Part shown: positions 45,830-56,060 of the stretch, one piece after another
How the letters are laid out: every line of letters begins with the position of its first letter
How positions within the stretch are numbered: position 1 is the first letter of the stretch
NCBI RefSeq assembly: GCF_001486585.1
Contig: NZ_LN909046.1
Location: 930,001-994,000, forward strand
Reading direction: 5' to 3'
Length of the DNA stretch: 64,000 bases
Source of the DNA: Paenibacillus senegalimassiliensis
GTDB taxonomy: Bacteria; Bacillota; Bacilli; Paenibacillales; Paenibacillaceae
The notes under the pieces: generated by a model
Told to the model about the DNA's origin: nothing
The model's database searches: none
What the model saw: the letters and a program-made list of their open reading frames with translations, nothing else
Translations under genes and position numbers: made by a program

Positions 45830-46586
45830 CGGACTCAGTGTCAGGGAGCTTGAAGTAGAATACCGGAGCGGGGAACTGGCATTGGGGAAGGTCAGTTTCA
45901 CCCTGCCGGAGCATGGCATTTACACGATTCTCGGCCCCTCCGGGAGCGGGAAATCCACATTGCTTCGTGCCATCACCGGTCTATTGCCGGAATACCGGGG
46001 CGAACTGCTGTTCAATGGAAGCTCTTTGCGTGAACAGCACGTTCTGATGGGCCTGGTTCCGCAGAATTACGGTCTGCTGCCCTGGAAGACCGTGAAGGGC
46101 AATATCCGGGTAGCGATGAGCATCGCGCATCCTCAGGGACAGAGCAAGCAGGTCCGGGAAGCGCAGATAGACCAGTGGCTAGCGGCGATGGGCATCGCGG
46201 AGCTGGCGGAGCGTTATCCGCTGTCGCTTAGCGGTGGTCAGCAGCAGCGGGTTGCCATTGCGCGGGCCTTTGCCATTGCTCCATCCATGCTGTTGCTGGA
46301 CGAGCCGTTCTCGGCGCTGGATGCCATAACCAGGGAAACGCTGCAACAATTGTTCCTGGAACATTGGCAGGCCAATCCCGCTACTGCGCTATTCGTAACG
46401 CACGATGTTGACGAGGCTATTTTGCTAGGGCAGAAGATGATTGTTCTCCCTTCTAGTAAGAATGATCCGGCGGAAATTATCGATAACGAGGAAGTATTTT
46501 CCATGAAGCTTACGGAGAAGCGGGCCAGCGATGCTTTTTTCACCCAAATGAAGAAGGTCAGAAAGGTAATGCAGGAGAAATGGTGA
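45810..46586 (+). CDS. ABC transporter ATP-binding protein, NitT/TauT type
   Basis: A 258-residue ATPase: Walker A GPSGSGKST, signature LSGGQQQRVAIARAFA, Walker B MLLLDEPFSALD, His in TALFVTHDVDEA. Overlaps the binding-protein gene by 20 bases and the permease gene by 7. Confidence 0.92.
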   Translation: MSSSRNSGLSVRELEVEYRSGELALGKVSFTLPEHGIYTILGPSGSGKSTLLRAITGLLPEYRGELLFNGSSLREQHVLMGLVPQNYGLLPWKTVKGNIRVAMSIAHPQGQSKQVREAQIDQWLAAMGIAELAERYPLSLSGGQQQRVAIARAFAIAPSMLLLDEPFSALDAITRETLQQLFLEHWQANPATALFVTHDVDEAILLGQKMIVLPSSKNDPAEIIDNEEVFSMKLTEKRASDAFFTQMKKVRKVMQEKW

Positions 46587-47332
46587 ATTCGCGGAGACTG
46601 AACTATATCTTGAGATTGTTGCTGGTGTTCGTGGGGATGAATATCATCTGGTACGTGGCGCATGTATTGGTGAACCATCCCATGCTGCCCAGTCCGCTGG
46701 GGGTCTACCTGGCGATGGGCCAGCTCGGGGGAAGGGAGCTTGTACTGAATGTTGGCTACAGCTTGATGCGTGTATTTGCCGGCGTACTGTTGGCACTGAT
46801 TCTCGGCCTGCTTGTTGGGCTGTTGATGGGGCGATCCGTACTTTGGAACAAGCTGCTGGACCCCGTAGTGTACTTGACATATCCGGTACCAAAGATTGCC
46901 TTGCTGCCCGTGGTAATGCTGTTCTTTGGACTTGGCGAGACGTCCAAGATTCTCATGATTATGCTGATTCTGTTGTTCCAGATTATCATTTCTGTTCGGG
47001 ATGGCATCAAAGCGATTCCGGCAAGCACCTATGATGTGCTGACCAGTATCGGAGCAGGGCGGGGTCAGAAGTTCTGGCATGTGACCTTGCCCGGCGCCTT
47101 ATCAGTCATCCTCAGCACGATTCGTGTCTCGCTGGGAACAGCGATCTCAGTTCTGTTCTTTACGGAAATCTATGGAACGGAGCATGGCATGGGCTTCTTC
47201 ATCATGGATGCCTGGCTAAGGCTGGATTACCCGCAGATGTATGCTGGAATCCTGCTGTTCAGCCTGGTTGGCTTTCTGCTATTTCTACTGGTGGATCTGC
47301 TGGACTACCGGTTCATGAAGTGGCGGAGATAG
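46580..47332 (+). CDS. ABC transporter permease, NitT/TauT type
   Basis: A 250-residue permease with about six helices and the EAA loop STYDVLTSIGAGRGQKFWHVTLPG near residue 155, as in SsuC/TauC. Followed by a terminator. Confidence 0.9.
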   Translation: MVNSRRLNYILRLLLVFVGMNIIWYVAHVLVNHPMLPSPLGVYLAMGQLGGRELVLNVGYSLMRVFAGVLLALILGLLVGLLMGRSVLWNKLLDPVVYLTYPVPKIALLPVVMLFFGLGETSKILMIMLILLFQIIISVRDGIKAIPASTYDVLTSIGAGRGQKFWHVTLPGALSVILSTIRVSLGTAISVLFFTEIYGTEHGMGFFIMDAWLRLDYPQMYAGILLFSLVGFLLFLLVDLLDYRFMKWRR

Positions 47333-47357
47333 GTAGAGTTCGGGTTGTTTCAATAGC

Positions 47358-47397
47358 AAACGAGCCTCAGCTTATATGCTGGGGCTCGTTTTTTTAC
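47358..47397. terminator. Terminator between convergent ABC permease and lipoprotein genes
   Basis: AAACGAGCC / GGCTCGTTT hairpin followed by TTTTT, preceded by the ATAGCAAA motif. Confidence 0.85.
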
Positions 47398-47409
47398 AAG
47401 GATGTATTT

Positions 47410-48213
47410 CTATTTTGTTAACTTCGACTCTATAATCTCTTCAATTGTACTGGTTATTGCCTGTTCATCCAGTTGATTGTACTGGTAAGTCCGTGTTCTT
47501 GTTCCCTCGACATAGGTAATATCCCCCGAGAAGTCTAATTGCTCCTCATAGTCGTCAACCTGCTGCATAGGCAACAAAGTCTTCTTGTCGATAGTGAACG
47601 TTTGCTTGAGTATCGTGTAGCGCGGGATGTCGAGGATAGGGGCATCGTCCGTCGATTCATCCTGCTTCGGCTCTTCATGCAGAGATCCTGTAATGATGAG
47701 GGTATAGTTGTCCTTATCCTGATTTACGGTCATGTTCGTCTTTTCCACTTGCAAAGCTGCGAGGAATGGGTTAATGGACTGCTTCTTGGCTTCAACCTCC
47801 TTAGTAGTGTGTTCTTCATCTTTCTTCCCCCACTGCTCCCAATAATCTAACCCCATGTGGAACAACAGGCCATAAGGCTCGGTAATGTATATTTTATACT
47901 CCCATCCTTCTTCATAGGTTTGCTCCATATACCATAGGAAGGGTTCCTTGTTGTATTGATCTAATATCGTGATGTTGTTCCATGGAGCGGTCTCCTGTTG
48001 TTCAGGGGTATCATATTCGCGATAAGTTTGCTGGCCCTTAATTTCATAACTATGTATTAAGTCGAATTGTTCGGAGGATTTCTGTAATAATTCATCGGCT
48101 GCCGGAAGCCCGTTCTTGTCCTTGGTAAGCGAGGATGGCCCGCCGCACCCACTTAAAACTACAAGTAGTAGTACGCTCATAGTTAGCGTGACTTTGTACA
48201 ATTTGAACTTCAT
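47410..48213 (-). CDS. Lipoprotein with LolA-like outer-layer fold, DUF6612-like
   Basis: A 267-residue lipoprotein (lipobox LSGC near residue 23). The body is beta-rich with features of LolA/LppX-like lipoproteins of Gram-positives: SYEIKGQQTYREYDTP, LWYMEQTYEEGWEYKIYITEPYG. It is divergent from an ABC exporter gene and may bind a hydrophobic molecule; function unknown. Confidence 0.7.
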   Translation of the reverse strand: MKFKLYKVTLTMSVLLLVVLSGCGGPSSLTKDKNGLPAADELLQKSSEQFDLIHSYEIKGQQTYREYDTPEQQETAPWNNITILDQYNKEPFLWYMEQTYEEGWEYKIYITEPYGLLFHMGLDYWEQWGKKDEEHTTKEVEAKKQSINPFLAALQVEKTNMTVNQDKDNYTLIITGSLHEEPKQDESTDDAPILDIPRYTILKQTFTIDKKTLLPMQQVDDYEEQLDFSGDITYVEGTRTRTYQYNQLDEQAITSTIEEIIESKLTK

Positions 48214-48291
48214 TTCTCTCCAAATCCCTTCATGTTGTAAGTCGACTCTTTCCTATATCGGCATATGTAAACCCAATCTTTAGGAGGGGGA

Positions 48292-49986
48292 GTGTCATTA
48301 TTTTCCTATTGGATTTATAATAGAAGAATCTGTGAAAATGAGGCCAATGGCTTGGGGAAGATGAAGATGAAGGAACGGAATTATGCTCTACTGTATAAGG
48401 TCGCGGCCGGGAATACGGCTAAGTCGTTGCTGGGTGTACCTTATGGGTTGATGTCGGCATTCTTGCTGGCGGATATTATCCAGGCGGCCATGAATACTGA
48501 CTTTGAGCAATTATTACGACAAAGTCTATTGCTTGTGGGAATAGCTATCTGTTATTACGTCATTGACTATATGGTCAGTGTCGCCATGCAGGTTCAGACA
48601 GAGGTTGGCAAGCACCAGTTCAAGGCAACGCTCCTAAGCGGATTTCTGAGTCGTTCTATGAAATCGCTATCATCAGAGATTAGTAAAGGAGAAGTGATTG
48701 AGCGACTGGAGCATGATGTGAATGAAATTGTGAAATATTTTACAAATAGTCTGCCGACTTGGCTGGCTGCACTGGTCACTGCTGCGGCTTATGCGGTTTA
48801 TTTTGCCACCGTGGATGTATGGATTTGTGGGTTGTTGCTTCTGGCCGCCTTGCTCCATGTCATCCCTCCGGTGTTAATTAAACGGTATATGCGGCAAAAT
48901 TATCTGGATGCCCGGGAGATTGAAGCGCGGCTGACCAACCATGTGCTGGCGGGCTACAGGGGATTTAAGGTTCTGCAAGTATACGGGGCTCATGCCTGGT
49001 TTCTGAATAAGCTTAGAAATATACATACGGAATATCATCGTATCGGGAAGAAAGCGGAGAGAACCATTACTGTTGAGCAAGGGATGACGGCTTCTCTGGA
49101 GCATATTATCAAGTTCGGCACCTATGGCCTTGTGGCCATCCTGACGGTGAAAGGGGCAGGCGATCTTAAGGCAGGGCTGGCCGTGTTAGCACTAAGTACC
49201 GAATTCTATCGGGCGGCTGCACAAATCTTTAATTATATCGTAGAAAGACCGATTTATGTTACCGCTAGAGCCCGGGTAGAGGGACTGATGGGTTTGGAGC
49301 TAGAAGAACCATCCCTATGTGTGTTGCCTCCGGAAGTGGATCAACCTCTGGTGTTCATCGCCAATCTTCCTGTTGGGAGTCCCGGAAGAGAGGTGATCGT
49401 AAATCTGTCTGTTAAAGAAAAATCGCGAATTCTCCTCCAAGGCCCCAACGGCTCGGGAAAATCAACACTGCTGAATGTGTTACTTCGCCGTAGGTTATAT
49501 GATCGTGGCAGCATCATGTACAAGGGCAATGAACTATCCGGAATTTGTGAGGAAACCTATTTGCAAGAGATTTCCTGGTTACCCCAGGAGGATTGCCTGC
49601 TGTCGATTACGCCAAAGCAGCTATACCAGATGATGTTCCAAGAAGGAACAGACCGATGGTCCGCTATGGTGGTCTGGTCTGAAAGATTTGGTCTGAACAA
49701 AGTCTTGTTGGAGCAACGTCCAATCCGTGATCTGTCCGGTGGTGAGCGGAAGAAGGTCTACCTCATCGCAGCGCTGTTAAAGCCAGCCTCTCTCATTTTG
49801 CTCGATGAACCGGACAATTATTTGGATGCCGCAGCTAGAAGCGTATTACAGCAGTGGCTGGAGAAGACGGATCAAACCTTGCTTATGGTTAGTCATGGAG
49901 AGGGATTCATCGAGCAAGCAACCGTAGTCGTTGAACTGCAACAAGGCGATATAAATTTGCATAGAAGGAATGGAGCACATGCGTAA
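48292..49986 (+). CDS. ABC exporter subunit (first of pair)
   Basis: A 564-residue fused exporter: membrane domain about residues 40-315, ATPase with Walker A GPNGSGKST, signature LSGGERKKVYLIAALL and Walker B LILLDEPDNYLD. GTG start after AGGAGGGGG; an internal ATG at 48361 also has a fair ribosome site. Overlaps the second subunit by eight bases. Substrate unknown. Confidence 0.85.
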   Translation: MSLFSYWIYNRRICENEANGLGKMKMKERNYALLYKVAAGNTAKSLLGVPYGLMSAFLLADIIQAAMNTDFEQLLRQSLLLVGIAICYYVIDYMVSVAMQVQTEVGKHQFKATLLSGFLSRSMKSLSSEISKGEVIERLEHDVNEIVKYFTNSLPTWLAALVTAAAYAVYFATVDVWICGLLLLAALLHVIPPVLIKRYMRQNYLDAREIEARLTNHVLAGYRGFKVLQVYGAHAWFLNKLRNIHTEYHRIGKKAERTITVEQGMTASLEHIIKFGTYGLVAILTVKGAGDLKAGLAVLALSTEFYRAAAQIFNYIVERPIYVTARARVEGLMGLELEEPSLCVLPPEVDQPLVFIANLPVGSPGREVIVNLSVKEKSRILLQGPNGSGKSTLLNVLLRRRLYDRGSIMYKGNELSGICEETYLQEISWLPQEDCLLSITPKQLYQMMFQEGTDRWSAMVVWSERFGLNKVLLEQRPIRDLSGGERKKVYLIAALLKPASLILLDEPDNYLDAAARSVLQQWLEKTDQTLLMVSHGEGFIEQATVVVELQQGDINLHRRNGAHA

Positions 49987-51559
49987 CTCAGTGGTCACCC
50001 AAGCATTGCGGCACCACAAATGGACAATCCTGCTTGGAGTCATACAGGGCATTGCCGGGGGCTATCTAACGATCTTGATTTATCGGATTATCGGGAGCTT
50101 TACCAACGATATCTTGTATCGACCGGAGGAGATGACCTTCCGTTCAGCCACCTACTTCATCCTGGCTTTGCTAGGGAGCATTCTATTGCTTCCGCTGTTG
50201 CAATATATCAAGAATATTTTGTTATTCCGCAATGCTCTGGAGCATGATCACTATATCCTGCACCAGTTCATCCATTTGCCGCCAGAGCGTATCAAGGATT
50301 TTAAGGAAGGGGACATGCAATACCGGTTGGAGAAAGATCCTAATGAATTTCGGTTCGCGGTATTAGCTGTGTTCACGAAGATCCCGGTATCAGCTATCGT
50401 GGGGGCGGGTATAGTCGTGCAATTGATACGGATTCATATGGGGTATGCGCTGGTCTGTCTGATCGTAGCGGCGGTTCCGTTGCTGGCTAGTCGGGTGAAG
50501 AAACGGATAGAAGCCGAATATAAAATGAAGACCAGGGATTACGAGATGAGCAGCCGCAATCTGGAACTGGATATGGTACATGGGGCCGGTTACCTCAAGG
50601 TATTTCAGCTTGGATCGGGGTTCCTGAGACTGTTTGCTGAACGGTTCCAGCAATATTACACTTCTCGGCTTCAACATCATATGCGGCTGCAATACATGCT
50701 GGAGAGACTTGACTCGTTCACGGGTCTGCTCACCAGTGCCATCATTATTCTGTGTGGTGCGTGGCTTGTGGCGGCGAGTTACATAGAAGTCGGCTATATT
50801 ATGACGGTCTTTGGCCTATCAAATACACTGAAGACTGTATTTCTCGATCTGGATGCAGCACTTAAAAGCTATCATATGATGCAAATTTATCTTCCTAAAT
50901 TAAGTGAAATCAGTGACGGGAGAACGCGTGCTAACCTCACTCAAGTAGAAGGGGGGCCTTTGGCACTGGAAGGCAAACAAATAAGCTTTCAATATGAGGA
51001 AGGCCGCCCGTTATTAGCGTCAATTGATTTTCAGATTAGGCAGGGGGACAAGGTGGCGATTGTTGGCCCCAATGGGCGGGGGAAGTCTACGCTTATGCAA
51101 ATTATGGCGGGACTACTTAAGCCCTGTGGCGGGAAGCTTACCGTAAATCATGTAGACCTTTCGCAAATCGATTTGCCTTCTTATTTTGCGCAGTATGCTT
51201 ATGCGGAGCAGTCTCCGTATTTATTTGAAGACTCGGTGTACAACAATGTTAAGCTAGCTCGCCCCGAGGCCAGTGACAAGGAAGTTGCAAGGGTGTTGGA
51301 CAGAACGGGCTTATCTCATATGTCGGCCTTGGGCCTAGAGATAGAGAACAGTTCGGGAGGAGAGAAGCAACGCATCTCGGTGGCGCGTGCCTTATTAAAA
51401 GATAGCCCCCTCATTTTTCTGGATGAGCCCTACCATGACCTGGATCAGCAAGGTAAGGAATTAGTTCGGGAGATAATTACTAATCCGGGGAAAACGGTGG
51501 TCTTTATCTCCCATGAGGATGAACTAACCGCACTGGCGAATCAAGTGATTCGGCTATGA
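49979..51559 (+). CDS. ABC exporter subunit (second of pair)
   Basis: A 526-residue partner exporter: membrane domain about residues 15-300, Walker A GPNGRGKST, signature SSGGEKQRISVARALL, Walker B IFLDEPYHDLD. ATG 49979 has AAGGA nine bases before it; ATG 49970 also possible. Forms a heterodimer with the previous subunit; transported molecule unknown. Confidence 0.85.
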   Translation: MRNSVVTQALRHHKWTILLGVIQGIAGGYLTILIYRIIGSFTNDILYRPEEMTFRSATYFILALLGSILLLPLLQYIKNILLFRNALEHDHYILHQFIHLPPERIKDFKEGDMQYRLEKDPNEFRFAVLAVFTKIPVSAIVGAGIVVQLIRIHMGYALVCLIVAAVPLLASRVKKRIEAEYKMKTRDYEMSSRNLELDMVHGAGYLKVFQLGSGFLRLFAERFQQYYTSRLQHHMRLQYMLERLDSFTGLLTSAIIILCGAWLVAASYIEVGYIMTVFGLSNTLKTVFLDLDAALKSYHMMQIYLPKLSEISDGRTRANLTQVEGGPLALEGKQISFQYEEGRPLLASIDFQIRQGDKVAIVGPNGRGKSTLMQIMAGLLKPCGGKLTVNHVDLSQIDLPSYFAQYAYAEQSPYLFEDSVYNNVKLARPEASDKEVARVLDRTGLSHMSALGLEIENSSGGEKQRISVARALLKDSPLIFLDEPYHDLDQQGKELVREIITNPGKTVVFISHEDELTALANQVIRL

Positions 51560-51609
51560 TGAATTACTCTAATTTTTTTTAAAAATCATATTTATGAAGG
51601 GTGAGGCTA

Positions 51610-52389
51610 ATGGACATTTTTAATAGTCTTCTAAGTAAGATCGGAATTTCAGGGGGAATAATTACTCTTGTCTTAACTATTTTTAGATTGCGGCCTGTCA
51701 CTATGCTAACCTCCACATATGTGGAGAAAAGGCTATCAACAAAAGAGAGAAATCTTTCTATTAAAGTAGTAACAAATATAGGATATATTGTAGTTCTCTA
51801 TATTTCTTATATACTCGTCTTTTTGTATGCTTATAGCAATAAAATTCATCAATTTAAATTGATAAGTTACCTTGGAATGGTTTTCATTTTTATCATATTT
51901 TTATTAGTGGGGATTACTTCATTCTCTAGCGATTGGAGTAAAAAAGTCTGGAATAACATGAATTTTTGTTGGAAGATGATATCTTTAATTGTATTTATGA
52001 TTAACATTATTTGTATTGCTGTTGTGATGCCTTTTTATTCGGGTTCTGCAGCAGCCTTGATCCCAGAAGAAAATTTAGTTATTGATACTTATGGGAAACT
52101 AACATTTATATTACTACTGATGTTGGCATCATGTGTTTTTTCCTGGTGGATATTGAGATGGGAATTTAAAATGATAATTTCTATTTCTGACCAAAAAAAA
52201 TTATTTATAATAGAAGGCAATATTAAATGGTATATTTATCATCCTGTAGACAATAATTTGATTTTAATTGGGAATCATCTCAGCTCAGAAAAAGCAACTA
52301 TTTTTAGACATATTGAACGAAGTAAATTGATACAACAAAATTTATACTTATCTAATACATATGACTCTGATATTGAATATGTAATTTAA
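51610..52389 (+). CDS. Unknown membrane protein, AT-rich
   Basis: A 259-residue protein with about four to five membrane helices in the first 190 residues, then a short cytoplasmic tail. Much richer in A/T codons than its neighbours, like the RiPP island. No family recognised. ATG 51610 with GGTGAGG ahead. Lies 50 bases after the exporter pair and may share its transcript; a transferred immunity- or stress-type gene is possible, but this is a guess. Confidence 0.6.
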   Translation: MDIFNSLLSKIGISGGIITLVLTIFRLRPVTMLTSTYVEKRLSTKERNLSIKVVTNIGYIVVLYISYILVFLYAYSNKIHQFKLISYLGMVFIFIIFLLVGITSFSSDWSKKVWNNMNFCWKMISLIVFMINIICIAVVMPFYSGSAAALIPEENLVIDTYGKLTFILLLMLASCVFSWWILRWEFKMIISISDQKKLFIIEGNIKWYIYHPVDNNLILIGNHLSSEKATIFRHIERSKLIQQNLYLSNTYDSDIEYVI

Positions 52390-52460
52390 AATTCTAATAA
52401 TAAATAGTAGTATATTATAATCATCTATTCGCTCATACACCGAGGCCAAGGGGAACTGGT

Positions 52461-54260
52461 ATGGACAATCCACGTCGTATTTTTAGCAATTCAGGCAAAA
52501 TCCTCGCCACTTTGAGAAGGATCACCATAAAAAACAGGTTGTTGGTGGCGTTTTTTATTACTTCTCTGCTTCCCGTCATTTTCATTACGATTTATTCCAA
52601 TATTCGTTATGAGGAATCTATCTCTGACAAGCTAAGCGCCTTCTCCTTACAGGTGCTCTCCGAATCTGCGGTCAACGTATCCAGGGAACTGGTGCAGTAT
52701 GAAACCTTAAGTGAATCCATTATCGTTAATAAAGAAATTCAAGAGGGGTTACGGCTGGCCGGCACGATGTCCGATTTTGAGAAGAATGAATTCAAGACCC
52801 GAATCAACAATGATCTTGGCGAGCAGGTCTTCAGACTAAGCAATTTGTCCAACGTCGTGGTCCTCACCGAAGAGATGGAAGCGTTCTACGACGTAGGCTA
52901 CGAATGGTATCCCGATGATCAAATCCAGGAGAGCATTGGGCGAATCGACCCTTTATCCGGGAATACCAGCTGGAGTTATCTTCGTTCCAATCGTGGCTCG
53001 GATAAGATCGCGTTAAGTCGCGTTATTTTCTCTGCCGATAATTTGAATAAAAAATTAGGATATCTCATCATCGTGATCGATGGCCGGGTGTTTACTCGTA
53101 ATACCTATGAGCATGTCGATTTGGGGAATGGCGGAATGGTGTATATCATGGATAGGCACGGGACCGTTGTCTCCTCAGCTAATCCGATCATTGGACAAGG
53201 CGGCCCTTATAGCCAGCAGGAAGTCTTTGATAAAGTTGTCGGGAATGAGACGGGGCAGTCTTTCTATACCCGTATAAATAACAAGAAGTATCTGGTTACC
53301 CACACGTATATCCGTTCCGCTGATTGGTATATGATCGGCTTGATTCCCCACTCCTTCATCATTTCCGAACTCGTAGATATTCGCAGCAATCTGATTGTCA
53401 TCAGCATATTCATTCTATTCTTGTCTACCTTTATGGCTCTGCTAATTTACAGAAGTATCATTAATCCCATGAAGGAACTGTTGCAGTATGCCAAGACCAT
53501 CAAGCTCGGTAAGCTGGACTTCAAGCTACCCTCTGAGAATGCCCCGGATGAAATGGGCAAATTGACGGAGACTATCGACCAGATGGTGGCTCAATTGAAA
53601 CGGCTGATCTATCAGGTGGAAATGGAGCAGAAGGCGAAGCGAGACGCAGAGCTGAAGATGCTGCAAGCTCAGATTAATCCGCATTTCCTGTTCAACACGC
53701 TTAACTCCCTCAAATGGAGCGCGATGATGAGCAAGAATACCGTAGTTGAGGAAGGGATTGCCTCTCTCTCGGAACTGCTGCGCAATACGATTCTTGACCA
53801 TGAAGAGATGATTCCCTTAAGCAAGGAATTGGATAATCTACTCCATTATTCGGTTATTCAGCGTATCCGCTACGGCGAATCCTTTGATCTGACCTTTAGC
53901 GTGGAGGAAGAGGGGCTTTATGAATGCCTGGTTCCTCGGTTTATTCTTCAGCCCATTGTTGAAAATTCAATCATCCATGCCGGAGGAGACGATGGGAGAA
54001 TCGTCAAAATTCATATTGAAATTACGGCGCTGGATGGTATACTACAACTCAAGATTTCAGACAATGGCAAGGGCTTTGACACCCGGGACCTGCAGCTTCG
54101 CAGAGCTTCCCACGAGAAGCTGTCGGGCATTGGCATTGTCAACGTGGAGGAGCGTCTTCGTCTATATGTCGAAGAACCTTTTGGGATGCATATCAGCAGT
54201 GAGCCCCAGCAGGGGACGGTAACGACAATTCGACTGCCTGTCAAAAGGAAGGAAGGGTAA
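52461..54260 (+). CDS. YesM-type sensor histidine kinase
   Basis: A 599-residue sensor: membrane helix about residues 27-46, extracellular dCACHE-like region, helix about 310-330, HAMP, phospho-His408 in NPHFLFNTLNSLKW, and GHKL ATPase with NSIIHAG, DNGKGFD and GIGIVNV. Ribosome site AAGGGGA. First gene of the galactoside/fucoside locus, six bases before its YesN partner. Confidence 0.93.
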   Translation: MDNPRRIFSNSGKILATLRRITIKNRLLVAFFITSLLPVIFITIYSNIRYEESISDKLSAFSLQVLSESAVNVSRELVQYETLSESIIVNKEIQEGLRLAGTMSDFEKNEFKTRINNDLGEQVFRLSNLSNVVVLTEEMEAFYDVGYEWYPDDQIQESIGRIDPLSGNTSWSYLRSNRGSDKIALSRVIFSADNLNKKLGYLIIVIDGRVFTRNTYEHVDLGNGGMVYIMDRHGTVVSSANPIIGQGGPYSQQEVFDKVVGNETGQSFYTRINNKKYLVTHTYIRSADWYMIGLIPHSFIISELVDIRSNLIVISIFILFLSTFMALLIYRSIINPMKELLQYAKTIKLGKLDFKLPSENAPDEMGKLTETIDQMVAQLKRLIYQVEMEQKAKRDAELKMLQAQINPHFLFNTLNSLKWSAMMSKNTVVEEGIASLSELLRNTILDHEEMIPLSKELDNLLHYSVIQRIRYGESFDLTFSVEEEGLYECLVPRFILQPIVENSIIHAGGDDGRIVKIHIEITALDGILQLKISDNGKGFDTRDLQLRRASHEKLSGIGIVNVEERLRLYVEEPFGMHISSEPQQGTVTTIRLPVKRKEG

Positions 54261-54265
54261 GCGGG

Positions 54266-55879
54266 ATGTACAAGGTTCTTATCGTAGATGATGAAATGAT
54301 TGTCAGACATGCCGTGAAATCGTTGATTCGTTGGGAGGGGAGCCGCTTCGAATATGCCGGATCGGCAGCAAGCGGTGTGTCGGCGCTGGAGATGGTGAAT
54401 CGGACGCAACCGGATATTATCATTACGGACATCAAGATGAGCGAGATGGACGGCCTGGAACTGATCAAGCAGCTTACCTCTGCCCGTTATGCGGGAGAAG
54501 TATTGGTTCTTAGCAATTATAATGATTTTGAGTTGGTTCGTGAGGCCCTGAAATGCGGAGCCCATGACTATATGCTGAAGCTTACTCTCAAGACGGATGA
54601 GTTCATGTCCACTTTAGAGGAAATGGCATTAAAGCTGGATGGGAAAAGGTCTGGAGATCGGGCGCCACAGGGGAATGAGGACACGGGCAAGGCTAGCGAA
54701 CAAGCGGTTATACAATGGCTCAAGCAGGCGCATGAGGAAATGGGAGAACAAAATAACTCCCTGGGTCGAGCGGAAGTAGCCCGCTGGTTTACAGGCGAAC
54801 ACAGGGGGCAGGCCTTTGTGTTTGATATACAGGCTTACCAGCAAGAGCTTGTTCAGCCACAAGCTACTACGGAATACATAGAAGCATTGCAGAAAATTGC
54901 CGAAGGATTGTTCCCGGCGCAATCCAAATGGTGGGTTGCCTCTCTTCCACCCAACCGCTACTCCCTATTGGCGGCATTGCCAAAGCAGCAGGAAGGGGAG
55001 CAGCCACCTGCGGCCGAGGAACTGGCCAAGAGGATCAAAGCGCTCTTCAAGAGCTATTACAATATGGAGATCGGAATTGTATACGGGAGCCGGGCATCCA
55101 CTTATGATGAACTAATGAAACAAATTAAGCTCAACCGGGAAGCCGATGATCTGTCCTTCTACATGAAGTATCGCGCAGAATGCATCTTTAATGCGTATCT
55201 GAAGGAGCCAATTCACAATGACGAGGACTTCAAGGGGCTGGAAATTCAAGTCAAAGACAGCTTCCATCATGTGGCTGGCACGGATTTGGATCTCTGGCTA
55301 GAGAGTGGACTAAGCTTGATTCAATCCGCCGCTGATCTTCAGACGAAGCCCAGTACCTTGAAGAGGGCGATTATCGGCGGGGTCTGGGGGCTGGTCAATT
55401 CCAAGATCATGAGCAGCGAAACGTCGTGGAACGAGAGCGCCTGGATTCGGAAGATCGAGTTAGCCGATACAGATTCTGCTCTCATGCTGTTACTACAGGA
55501 TCTTTACGATGAAGTTGTAACCCGAGTGGGCAAGAATCCCGGGGATCAATTGCATCTGCGTGAAGAGATTCGGCAAGCTATTACTTATTTGAAGAAGCAT
55601 TATGCTCAGCGGGTCGTAATTTCCGATATTGCAGCTCATGTTGGCTTCTCAGAACCTTACCTGTGCCAGGTGTTCAAGGCCGAGACGGGCGTAAGTCTGC
55701 TGACGTACCTCAATGAGATCAGGATGAACAAGGCCCATGAAATGTTGTCTACGGGTAATTATCTGATCAAGCAAGTGTCGATGGAGGTAGGCATTCCCGA
55801 TCCATTTTATTTCAATCGCCTCTTTAGGAAACGTTATGGCGTAGCCCCGAAGACGATCAAGAAGAATCAACCCTCCTAG
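54266..55879 (+). CDS. YesN-type response regulator with AraC DNA-binding domain
   Basis: A 537-residue regulator with receiver D55 (IIITDIKMSEMDG), a middle region, and C-terminal AraC domain (VVISDIAAHVGFSEPYLCQVFKAETG; IKQVSMEVGIPDPFYFNRLF). Likely binds the duplicated 96-base control regions ahead of the binding-protein and permease genes. Confidence 0.93.
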   Translation: MYKVLIVDDEMIVRHAVKSLIRWEGSRFEYAGSAASGVSALEMVNRTQPDIIITDIKMSEMDGLELIKQLTSARYAGEVLVLSNYNDFELVREALKCGAHDYMLKLTLKTDEFMSTLEEMALKLDGKRSGDRAPQGNEDTGKASEQAVIQWLKQAHEEMGEQNNSLGRAEVARWFTGEHRGQAFVFDIQAYQQELVQPQATTEYIEALQKIAEGLFPAQSKWWVASLPPNRYSLLAALPKQQEGEQPPAAEELAKRIKALFKSYYNMEIGIVYGSRASTYDELMKQIKLNREADDLSFYMKYRAECIFNAYLKEPIHNDEDFKGLEIQVKDSFHHVAGTDLDLWLESGLSLIQSAADLQTKPSTLKRAIIGGVWGLVNSKIMSSETSWNESAWIRKIELADTDSALMLLLQDLYDEVVTRVGKNPGDQLHLREEIRQAITYLKKHYAQRVVISDIAAHVGFSEPYLCQVFKAETGVSLLTYLNEIRMNKAHEMLSTGNYLIKQVSMEVGIPDPFYFNRLFRKRYGVAPKTIKKNQPS

Positions 55880-55964
55880 GGCAGGTTAAAATGGACAATT
55901 TTAAGGTCACCTGAAAAAAATAAAGCTTTGGGATAAATTTGCCACGGAATGTAAGCGGATTGCG

Positions 55965-56060
55965 TAAAATTATCCATGATGATCCGTTCTTTTGTTAATA
56001 TGTTGAAACCCCTTACAATCCTATAATGAAACCATCAAACCAGAAAGGGGTCAAACCATG
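55965..56060 (+). promoter_or_regulatory. Control region copy 1, duplicated upstream of sugar-binding gene
   Basis: A 96-base stretch ending in the ATG of the binding protein. Aligned without gaps to 57606-57701 it shares TAAAATT, TCCATGA, TTCTTTTGTT, TATAAT (36 bases before the ATG) and GAAAGGGG. The -35 region is poor, so an activator is probably needed. Confidence 0.7.
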
